Shown piece by piece: positions 55,081 through 64,000 of a DNA stretch of 64,000 bases. The stretch spans positions 1,380,629-1,444,628 of the forward strand of contig SSNP01000132.1 of the NCBI GenBank assembly GCA_006937955.1, read 5' to 3'. The notes under the pieces are model-generated. The model was not told the origin of the DNA, searched no databases, and saw only the letters and a list, made by a program, of their open reading frames with translations. This DNA comes from Pachypanchax playfairii. Its lineage: Eukaryota > Chordata > Actinopteri > Cyprinodontiformes > Aplocheilidae. Position numbers and translations under genes: made by a program. Each line of letters opens with the position of its first letter. The first letter of the stretch is position 1.

Positions 55081-57930
55081 CCTTTACAGAGCTAAGTGGG
55101 GCCAGTGGCCAAAAGGCTGAGGGTTTGGGGGAGCCAATTTGGGGTCCATGTCTTTGGCTATGGGAAGCCTCTGTGCTACTGATTTGAACAGGGGCCCCGG
55201 CCAGGCAGGGAGACCTCAACATTTTAAAAGCACCTGAGCAGCCGAAACACCTTTCCTTGCCCGCACATTCAGCACTGGATCATGCTCTGACATCCATGCC
55301 TACTGGTCGACGTGTCCAAAAATGAAGAGTAAATCAGCACAGGAAAAGTCAAATGTAATAAATCCATTAAAAAGGTAGAGGGAAAACAGAGACTGAATCT
55401 GGTGTGGAACACTTATATAATTGTGTTGAACCAACTCATCTCATATGTCAGTGTTTATTTTTAAAGTTGTTCCCAAAGCAATGTTATTTAAAAACATCTG
55501 GCTGTCTATACAGGGAGAATGCTATCCATTTCTTCCACTCTTTATCCTAAAAACATAAACATAAACCCTTCATTGCAGACTGATATACAGAGATGAAAAC
55601 AACAAAAAGTTTATTCTAGAGTAGGTTACATAGATTGTAGGCCGTAGAAAGAAAATAAAAACTCCCAGCAATGGGTCTGTTTTCAAAATGGTGGCCAGCT
55701 GGGACAAGATTTGCTTTCTAAATATAGTCCTTTGGAGAGAGCTACAGTGAGTAAAGAGAGGAAGGACGGATTGTGACTGAAAAACTGAATTTTCCTCTGT
55801 GCAGTGTTGTTTTTCCTTCTCTGGAAAAACTCTCAGTAGAAACTTCGTTCAAAATAAACTTTGCCTCAGATCCATTTTCTTTGCAGATGTTGTTTTTATT
55901 TTTTCATTTAATTTGTTTCCCTCTATGAAAGGAGTGGCCAATATCCCCCCAAAATGCAGAACTCATTCCAGGTGATGTGGGATCAGGATAAATTGCCAAG
56001 GCTGCCTTCCAAGCCTTCCTAGCCAGCCTGACTTGTGTTGATAATTTCTGGAGGGGCTATAAAAAAGTCATGGTGCCAGTGAGATGCATGGTAACCTGAG
56101 GGCTTCAAAGCAAATGAGCACCATCCCCTGGAAATAGGGTGGCATCTTTTTTTATGCAACATCCGTCTCTAAGTCCGCTTCTGAAAAAATAATAAAAAAA
56201 TAATACACTAATCCATGGGAGTCCATAGGTATGCCCAAAACCAAGGGAGCAGAAAGTGAAAAAAAAAAACCTCTTGACTCCTTCAGTTGTTGCTAAGGGA
56301 ACACCGTCTGCCTTGTTGCGCTATGATTGGATAATTTATTTTACTTCCTATCCATGTAGTGAATGTTTTCCTCTGTGGACTCTCTTCAGATAAACGAGCA
56401 CTCTGTGCCATCCAGCAGCACAGGATAAATACCATGAAAGCTTTTATGCAGAGTCCTGGAGAACAAGCAGCAGGGAAAGCTTCTCACCAAATCCAGGGCG
56501 ATGCCACTGCCCACAGGGTGTGCTGGCCAATTACACATGGCATCTAGTCAGACGGAAAGAAAAACAATTGCTTATTCGAACACATCTCAAGCCTTCTGTC
56601 CTTACTGTCTCTCAAATTTGTTTCCAATATTAATTGCAGAATGAATAACAACATCAGCATGGGGATAGACATGCAGAGTTCGACATTTCTGTTACTGATT
56701 TTTAGCGGCTGTCAAATTGCATAGCTTGGTTCAGTGATACTTGCATTATCTTCACATTCACACATATATACCTGCCAGTACCCACACCTACTCACCATTT
56801 CTGTGCATTACTATGCTGTTGCTATGCCCAGAAGTCACTGTCCAGGCCCAGCAAAATCACTGGAACTACACACAACCTGCTGGTTCTTCTGAAGTCCTTC
56901 TGTCGCGCAGTAACACTTCTCGCTGTCTTGCTGTTCTCTTTTCCTCTTTCTGTCTACATACAAACACACTCTCCCTGACAGAAACTCTAGCAGATCCCTC
57001 CCTCTCACTACTTACGGTCTTGACAGAGAGAAGCTTCTATCAGCAGGGTTATTTCAATCTGAGGTTGTGGCTCATCAGAGGAAAAGTAGAAATGGAAGAT
57101 GAACCTCTGGAGAGGGAGGAGGGGCAGGTAGGCGGCACAAGAATGGAGCAATGAATAGCCTTGATAGCACTCTGAAAAGGGAGAGAAAAGGCTAAAGATG
57201 ACAAAGAGCCAGAGTGGCGAGGCGAATTCCTTCTTAGAATAGTGTAGCTGCTACCATCCCTCTGAGCTGCTTTAAAATATGCTATCCGTCATCCCAGTCA
57301 GCATTCACCCGTATCTGGAGGCAGCACACTGAACAGCTAAGGTGCTGCTATGAAAAAGGAGCATCTTATTCTTATGACAGCCTCTCTCTCTTTGTCTGTT
57401 GTCTTTTTAACGTCTCACTCTCTTACTCTTCGTTCCCCACCACTCTGCTTTCTGTCACTCTTCCTTCATCCACATCTTTCTGCCCCTTCACCCTCACCAT
57501 ATCCTCGCTGACCACCAGATGAAGAGAAGCTGATGTCAGAGTTTATCACGGAGCTCAGGTTCCTGCCAATACCATTCGGCTCCTCTGTTCAGCTCCATGG
57601 AGGAGGGGCTTGCTGCTTTAAAGGCGCAGCATATTAGGCAATACCTCCTCTGCTTAGCTCATCTTTCATCCTCTCCTCTCTGCTGCTGTCAACGCTTCCT
57701 ATCTGTTGCCTCTCACTCTGCCTATCTAGCCTTTGTCACTGCTCTGCTGAGGGTGTTATCACTCTTAAATCAGTTTGAAGTCTTCCTCTGTCAGCAAAGC
57801 AGTCACTCATGACTGCTAGGGAATGTTAGAGCATTCACACAAACAAACCCCTGGCTGTTAGCTCATTAATATACAAAGAGACTGATGTTGATGACCTCAT
57901 CTTACTGACAGAAATAGGTATAGAGATCGA
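55081..57930. other. Repeat-poor upstream region of the INSYN1-like exon
   Basis: Nearly 3 kb without recognisable transposons, unlike the rest of the window. GC-richer segments at 55100-55220 and 57500-57620 could hold 5' UTR exons or regulatory DNA of the minus-strand gene, but no element can be named. Plus-strand frames here (56741-57154, 57597-57812) show no domains. Confidence 0.45.
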
Positions 57931-57938
57931 CAGACCAT

Positions 57939-59879
57939 GTGACTTACGTGCGTTGCATTGTGGGTGCTAATGGCAGAAAATTCAAAACACAGCGTTACGC
58001 ATCAGTATTTCCATTACTGGTAACAGATTATTTTGTGGCTTTAATCCTTAAAAAAATTATGTACAAAACAAAGGAGAACACCATAGGTCTGTACAAAGAC
58101 AGACTTGATGAAATAAAAAATAAAATCAAAGGAGTGAATGGGTTAGATCCGTATGAGCACACAGACTGGACCAAAGTGCTGCCAAACTTTCATCATGCAC
58201 ATATTTATAACTACATGGTCCTAAGTGCATACACGCATGAAGTATTTAGTAACTTCAGATCCCTGCAACAAGCCCAGGTCCAGTTTACTGATGGACAGGT
58301 ACAGGACCTTGAGATGTACTGAGTAGAACTAAAGACCGTCGTCCGAACAAAGGTAGGTTCACGTCTCATAAAACATGCGTTCTCCATGCAGTTAGAGTAA
58401 ACTGGTAATAACAAACTTCATATGAGCTTTTACAAAAAGGACTCCACGATAAAAGGAAAATAATCGGTAGTAGAAGTAATTACTCTTCTGATTTTAGAAT
58501 ATTTAGCACTGACAATGCATGTGTTAATTATATTAGACAAAAAATAAAATTCTGAGAAAACAAGTACTTATTTTCAATGTACCATAATAATAATAATAAA
58601 ACATTCACGTGCAGTGCATTCATGATATAAATCACTGCAGATGTACTGCAGAGATTCACCTCTCTGTTTGAGGTGAATCCCTCCATGCGCCTCAGCCAAA
58701 AGCCTCTTCAGCCCTGGGTCATCCTTATATCTACTGGGGAGGTTGAGAGTGCCCATTGCACATGCATGGCTGGTGTGGCTGAGAAGTGTGGCAGCACTCC
58801 TGTATAAAATTGACACTGCTGTGCGTCTACGAGGGAACATCACACCCACAGATGTTCAGGCTTACTGGATAATGCCCTCAAATGTTAAAAGAGTGCCCGG
58901 GCCACACAATTGACTACACCACAAGTGCAGCAAGAAAAAGGGCACTGGACCAGTCCATCAGTATAGGACAAAGTGAGTGTTCTGCACCCAAGATCCGGAC
59001 TCAACTGGTGGCATTTCACTTCAACAAAGCACACTAGCAGATTTGAAACCTCTCACAGACCTGATGCATGCACACAAGTCAAGGCTCTGCTCTTATATGG
59101 AGGAATTCTGCCACTTATATGCAGACCCTGTCCAGCCTCGTGTCCTCCCCAAATCACTGCTGCGTCTTCATGACCCACAGATGACGGGCTGTGAACTATC
59201 TGTCCTTCTGCAGCACTGTGAGCGTCTGAAACACTGCGTTGCCGTGTCAGAAGCAGAGGCAGATGCACGAGAAGAGAAAACCAGGGAGCAGCATAAATGT
59301 GAGTTTTGGTACACAGCTCGAGCAGGAAGAATCACAGCGTCAAACATACATGCAGTTTTGTCCACTTCTATTACCACGCCTACATTATCAACTGTGAAGA
59401 AAGTGTGCTACCCACAAAAAATGTCACATCAGCTTTCAGACAGTGAACCACAAGCAATAAAATGGGGAAAAGAGAATGAAGACACGGCTAGAGAATGGTA
59501 CACTTCACAGAGAAAGCTGCAGCACAGAGAACTTAAAGTGGAAAACTGTAGTTTTATTGTCAACCCCTCGTTCCCTGAACTGGGTGCCACACCTGATGCT
59601 CTCGTGACCTGTGAATGCTGTGGAAAAGGCTGTGTGGAAATCAAGTGCCCGTTTAAACACCGCAACCACAACCTCCTGCAGGCCTGCGAAGACGATAAAT
59701 TCTGTCTGAATTTAAATGATGGAATGGTGAAATTGAAACAGACACACGTGCAAGGTGCAAGTACAGATCTTTGTTACACTTTGTCACACTTCTGTGATTT
59801 TGTCATAGGGACAACCAAAGCTTGTGTAATTACGCGTATAATGTGTGGTGTAATATTTTATAAGCTAAGTATTTACTAG
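57939..59879 (+). pseudogene. Decayed SWIM zinc-finger / YqaJ-type nuclease gene (probably from an ISL2EU-like transposon)
   Basis: Piece 1 (58059-58320): GLYKDRLDEIKNKIKGVNGL, DPYEHTDW..., SAYTHEVFSNFRSLQ, ending at TGA 58320-58322, with ELKTVVRTKV continuing in frame to a donor-like GGTAGG near 58352. Piece 2 (58685-58789): QKPLQPWV..., HCTCMAGVAEKC, a SWIM-type C-X-C..C motif; then a +1 shift to AALLYKIDTAVRLRG and YWIMPSNVKRV (58791-58906), losing the SHT that carries the His ligand, and another shift to HTIDYTTSAARKRALDQS. Piece 3 (58977-59879, 300 codons): GRITASNIH, KWGKENEDTAREWY, LGATPDALV (D207) and VEIKCPF (E221, K223), the PD-(D/E)XK core; the later Y..Q.Q motif is missing. YqaJ-like nuclease genes accompany ISL2EU/Harbinger transposases in fish (family knowledge). 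No transposase is seen nearby. Confidence 0.72.
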
Positions 59880-60384
59880 CTTAATATTAATATTAATATT
59901 GTATGTGGAGAAGGAAGCATCTGAAGACAAGAGGTCCTGTTGCAGGAAGGAGAACAGGAGACACGATTCATTAGGCATCGAGGAGCTGATGTAAAACAGA
60001 TGGCACCACATTTTAGAGGGTGAAAGGTCTAGAAATGGAAGGTTTGGAAAGGCTGGAATTACTTGATTTGATGGTGATCTGCTGTGAGCATCTGGCATTG
60101 TGTATCTCTGTAAAACTGAATAAAAGGCATTGAAACCAAAAGATTTTGCGCAGAGTACCACCGCTGTTCCAGACGAGAACGCCGACATGAATCTCTTGTG
60201 TGTTGTGTGAATTTGTTCAATATTATAGGTGACCCGGGGATAAGAGAACGCGCAATGCTGAAAATCGAGGTCTGTGTTGTTTGTGGTAATGAGTTCAGCA
60301 CGACAAAAATGGTGACCACCGACGTGATCCTCGCAGTTGCAGGAAAAACATAACTTAAGTTCATTTTGGAAGTGGCGCGCTCAA
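59880..60384. other. Spacer between the YqaJ-like gene and the LINE
   Basis: Starts with TTAATATTAATATTAATATT and contains near 60118 GAATAAAAGGCATTGAAACC, a diverged form of the LINE-tail repeat at 7169-7270. No gene is evident. Confidence 0.45.
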
Positions 60385-61131
60385 CTAATAAGGTAAAAGT
60401 AGTGCCTGTGGAAATTTGAAACTACTATATCGACAATTTTAAATTATGTTTTTGCCCCATGACTAAAAGGACTGTGAGTTGATGAATTGTTGACTATGAA
60501 TTGTGTTATAGTAGAATATTTGAATCAACTTGGAGTTGATGGGTTGAATCGGCTTGGTGCCGAGAGAGTTTTGTGTTTTAGAATTTAGGTGTCGAGTCGG
60601 ATAGCACTGAAAATATTCCTCGGAGGTGATCGCTCCCAGATTAATGTCGACGGGCATTTTTCAATCGCTTTGATAGCAGATTGGGTTTTTGAGTCAGCCC
60701 GGAAACTGAGGATTTCCGAAATTGACATTGTGATGTTCAGTAATATTAATGTCTTAGGTAAGGTCCTGACATCACGTAAGCAGAGATTTGGAGTCTCATG
60801 TTAGGAAAAGAAATGTGTGAGTTTGTATGGAACATGAATGGAAGGAGGGAGATCATGTCTGGTTGTTCAGATAAGAGCATCAAACTGGACTGGTCTACTG
60901 TCTGGACAGTAGATGGATAATTAAATAAAAGAATTTGTCATAATATATATAAGAAAGAGAAGCATTTGACTAAGTGGCAGGGAGTCACGGTAGAACAGAA
61001 AAGAAAAAAAAATAGTAGAAACAGAAAGAAAAGGAGATACCAGTGTAAGCGCTGTGCATTTGGTCTGCATGTGTGTGTGCAGGGGGAGTCTCGTCTCTGC
61101 ACTCTGACAGGATAATGAAAATAAGACTCTG

Positions 61132-61295
61132 TTGAATGGAATGTAAAGATTTTAATTCATTCACACATTTGGGTGATGAATGTTTGAGAAATTTGGTGTC
61201 TCATACAATCATCACTTGAATGGAATGTAAAGATTTTAATTCATTCACACATTTGGGTGATGAATGTTTGAGAAATTTGGTGTCTCATACAATCA
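61132..61295 (+). repeat. 80-bp tandem duplication in the LINE 5' region
   Basis: Two identical ~80-base units (61132-61211 and 61216-61295, period 84) starting TTGAATGGAATGTAAAG and ending TGTCTCATACAATCA, separated by TCAC. Repeated units in this position are often promoter modules in LINEs (inference). The related copy at 7276-8240 lacks them. Confidence 0.93.
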
Positions 61296-61613
61296 GTTTT
61301 TCGAGCAAACGCCAGTCTGATAAGTCTGATTCTCAAACGGGGTTGAGAAAAGTAAAGTAAAATAAAAATAAGACCTGGATATTGTATACTAATAATAAAG
61401 AAACATAGAATAAACTCGTAAAAATATAAGATAAGAATAACAATAAAAAAGTTTTAAGAAAAAAGGATAAAATTAAATAAATAAGTAAACTGAACAGTTT
61501 TTGATAAAAGCCCATCAATAGGAAGTGATATAAAGTAGGTTATATGGAAAATAGAAATTCTGAGAGTGTAAAGCATTTAAAAAGCATGGAAATAACAATA
61601 TTAGTTTAATATT

Positions 61614-63658
61614 ATGGCTTTTTCTCTAGTTTCATGGAATGTGGGCGGGCTCCGGAGCCCTGGTAGGATGCACAGGGTGTTTAATTTACCCAGGTGGGAC
61701 ACTATGTGCATCCAGGAGGCGCACTGGGAGTCGGCACACATTGACAGAATGGTTGAGATGGGTAGGGCTGATGTGTTCTGTGCCCTTGGTGAAGCGGGCT
61801 CGCGGGGCGTGGTGGTTCTGGTGAAGCAGGATTTTTACTGCACGCCAGTGGTGGTGCACAGGGGTCCGGGTGGGTCATTGTTAGTGCTGGATTTTGAAGG
61901 ACCCTTCAGGTTTCGTCTGATTAATGCTCACGCTCCTAACGAAGCTGTGGAGAGGAGGGAGTTCTTTAGGGCGCTGGCAGGGTTCATAACACCAGAGACC
62001 ATCTTAGTGGGGGACCTGAATGTGGTGTTATCTAAAATTGACATTGGCAGAAATAACACGTATCGTTATGATGTGTCACGGACTGAGTTGCTGAGGATAA
62101 TGAGGGACAAAGGATTAGTGGATGTATGGCGTGCATTTCACTTAGACAAGAGGCAGTTCTCACGGAGACAGGTTGTTGAGGGGGTTTTGAAACAGAGCAG
62201 GTTGGATGTCTGTCTGGTTTCAGATAGCTTGATTAGATGGATGGAGGGAGCGGAGTATGAGGGTCAGTGGTTGAGTGATCACTGCCCGCTCAGAGTAGAA
62301 GCAAGTATGAGAGGGGAAAAGAGAAATGGGGGTGTATGGATCATGAACAATAGTTATTTAGAGGAGGAGAGTTTTTGTAGGAGAATAGAAGGATTGTTGG
62401 AAAATTTTACAGTGGAAATGGATTGGTTAGATTCTGTTATAGATTGGTGGGAGGGGGCAAAAAAACGGCTGAGGAAAACAATAATCAGTTACAGCAGTAA
62501 AAGGAGGTGGGAGATGGAAAGAGAGGAGAGGGAGTTAAGGAACAGATTAAACAGACTGGTTGAGGAGGGTGGGGACGAGGGCCCTGTGGATCCGGAAGTG
62601 TTGGAGCTGAGGGTGAGGCTGGAACATGTCGAGAAGAGCAGGACCAAGGGGGCCATGCTGCGCTCAAGGGCTCGGGACTCGGTGGAGGGAGAGAGACCCA
62701 CCGGATATTTCTTTGGTTTGGAAAAACGCAAACAGAAACGCATGTATATAAATAAGCTGGTAGACAATCAAGGGAACGTGGTGGTAGAGAGGGAGAAAAT
62801 AATTGAAATGGTGGAGGATTATTATAAAGGGCTGTTTCACTCGGAAGGAGTGGATAGTACATGTCTGGAGAGGGCGCTGGGGGTACTGAAGGCTAGAATA
62901 AAAGAGGAGGAGAAAGGGCTGTGTGAGGAGGAGGTGACTTTGGAGGAGGTGGGGAGAGCTATCTCTGGATTGGGAGTTGGGAAAAGTCCTGGAGCTGATG
63001 GACTCACGTCCGAATTTTTTAAAAAGTTTGAGGATAAGTTGGCCCCACTCCTTCTCAGGTTGTTTAGGGACATGGAGAGGGAGGGCAGAGCGGGGGAGGG
63101 TTTCGCGGAGGGAGTAATTTCATTGATACATAAAAAAGGAAACAGGGAAAACTTGGATAACTATAGACCCATTAGCCTCTTAAATACGGACTATAAAATT
63201 TACGCAAAAGTGCTAGCTAACAGACTAAGACCAACCTTACAATCAGTCATTACATCTCAGCAGGCATACGGGGTGCAGGGGAGAGACATTTCTGACACAA
63301 TTTTGACAGTCAAATATTTAGTTCAGCAGATACATACTACAGGGGGGATACATGTAACGGTGGATTTTATGAAGGCTTTTGACAGAGTGGAACATCGGTT
63401 TTTATGGGCAGTTATGGCAACGATGGGATATGGTGAGAGGTTTATTCACAGGTTAAGGGTGATCTATCGAGCAGCACGTAGTAGGGTGAGATGTAATGGT
63501 CTGCTGACTGGAGCTGTGCCTCTGGAGCGCTCCATACGGCAGGTCTGCCCCCTCTCGGCTTTTCTTTTCTCCCTAGTAGCGGAGCCTTTGGCGTGGATGC
63601 TGGCGGGGGAGGTGGGGGTTGAGGGGGTACGGGCTCCAGATGGCACAGAGCACAAGGT
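61614..63658 (+). pseudogene. LINE ORF2: apurinic-like endonuclease plus reverse transcriptase, truncated by Tc1
   Basis: 682 open codons from ATG 61614. Endonuclease: SWNVGGL (N9), IQEAHW (E35), NAHAPN, VGDLNVVLS (D134, N136), QSRLDVCLV and LSDHCPL (D222, H223), so all catalytic blocks are present. A basic, charged linker follows (residues ~290-370). RT: GKSPGADGLTSEFFKKF, NYRPISLLNTDYKIYAKVL, VTVDFMKAFDRVEH (motif A Asp) and IRQVCPLSAFLFSL, where the usual Gly of RQGCPLS is Val (codon 644, 63543-63545). The frame enters Tc1 after HKV just where the YADD box is expected. The motif pattern fits the Tx1/L1 clade; in life the protein nicks DNA and reverse-transcribes its own RNA. This copy cannot make active RT. 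Confidence 0.9.
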
Positions 63659-63660
63659 TA

Positions 63661-64000
63661 CAGTGGGGCAAAAAAGTATTTAGTCAGCCACCAATTGTGT
63701 AAGTTCTCCCACTTAAAAAGATCAGAGAGGCCTGTAATTTTCATCATAGGTATACCTCAACTATGAGAGACAAAATGAGGAAAAAAAATCCAGAAAATCA
63801 CATTGTCTGATTTTTAAAGAATTTATTTGCAAATTATGGTGGAAAATAAGTATTTGGTCACCTACAAACAAGTAAGATTTCTGGTTTTCACAGACCTGTA
63901 ACTTCTTTAAGAGGCTCCTCGGTCCTCCACTCGTTACCTGTATTAATGGCACCTGTGTGAACTCGTTATCAGTATAAAAGACACCTGTCCACAACCTCAA
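63661..64000 (+). mobile_element. Tc1/mariner transposon, copy 4 (5' end; continues past window)
   Basis: Begins CAGTGGGGCAAAAAAGTATT directly after TA (63659-63660) and carries the ~200-bp terminal repeat with both direct-repeat sites (outer ~63673, inner ~63846). The 5' UTR follows with GTATAAAAGACACCTG near 63972, a TATA-like element. The transposase start would lie just beyond base 64000. Orientation matches copy 1. Confidence 0.95.

Larger units (their letters stand above)
60385..63658 (+). mobile_element. Tx1/L1-type LINE, young, cut by a Tc1 insertion
   Basis: The 5' region (60391-61600) is homologous to 7290-8240, and an uninterrupted ORF2 follows (61614-63658). No separate ORF1 is recognised in the 1.2 kb before ORF2; the 71-codon frame at 60589-60804 has no domain. 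The element is cut at a TA by Tc1 (63661), so RT motif C, RNase-like C-terminus and tail lie beyond the window, if present. Confidence 0.8.

Noticed and set aside
54926..55120. Plus-strand open frame across the INSYN1-like exon
   Set aside because: Shadow of the minus-strand coiled-coil exon, which has the better start, stop context and donor site.
62485..62862. Minus-strand frame in the LINE
   Set aside because: Antisense of the glutamate/arginine-rich ORF2 linker; no domain.
1..64000. CRISPR arrays, operons, prophage or plasmid functions
   Set aside because: No regular spacer-repeat array or bacterial gene; the tandem repeats seen are microsatellites or simple duplications in a vertebrate context.

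Overview
The window looks like a repeat-rich stretch of a ray-finned (teleost, probably percomorph-type) fish nuclear genome. The evidence is the repeat mix: Tc1/mariner copies with long IR/DR ends, fish-type L2/CR1/Rex1 and L1/Tx1 LINEs, a Ty3/gypsy chromovirus with solo LTRs, tRNA-headed SINEs and many small DNA elements. It contains no bacterial operons, CRISPR arrays or genuine tRNA/rRNA genes. Two runs of N (569-578 and 50530-50629) are assembly gaps, and both fall inside Tc1 transposase genes.

Layout. 1-647: a Tc1 copy cut by the window start and by a gap. 660-7150: an inverted segmental duplication (arms 763-1452 and 4980-5693, about 3.5 kb apart) with a SINE, a TTAA-flanked MITE and a third partial arm copy. 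7169-9089: a LINE relic between two ~105-bp direct repeats. 10364-11330: an internally deleted LINE. 12281-13269: a solo LTR with 5-bp TSD. 13700-17040: an L1 3' end next to a minus-strand LINE ORF1 (coiled coil plus SGNH-esterase-like domain) split by a nested element. 17817-28305: Tigger-like MITEs, one split by an L2 LINE, a second solo LTR, a duplicated repeat pair and a second MITE copy. 28459-34051: a complete but dead Ty3/gypsy chromovirus with two LTRs and TSD. 34156-49360: a Tc1 fragment, a palindromic TTAA MITE, a THAP-like fragment, and two minus-strand LINEs, one split by an 8-bp-TSD hAT-like MITE and one by a 1.5-kb TTAA element. 49929-53963: a third Tc1 copy and SINEs. 53964-57930: a repeat-poor block with the only convincing host coding exon, a 48-codon first exon resembling INSYN1 (inhibitory synaptic factor 1) on the minus strand. 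57939-59879: a decayed SWIM zinc-finger plus YqaJ-type nuclease gene, probably from an ISL2EU/Harbinger-like transposon. 60385-63658: a young Tx1/L1-type LINE with an open ORF2, cut just before its expected YADD catalytic box by a fourth Tc1 copy (63661 onward).

The parts do not form a pathway. The window is a record of successive transposon insertions, probably next to or inside a large intron of the INSYN1-like gene. Several nested insertions can be verified from the sequence alone, because target-site duplications match and the interrupted reading frame is continuous across the site. No clearly new biological system is proven. The best leads are the decayed YqaJ/SWIM gene, the LINE family whose 5' ends sit downstream of its own tail motif, and the 1.5-kb TTAA element with unassigned contents.
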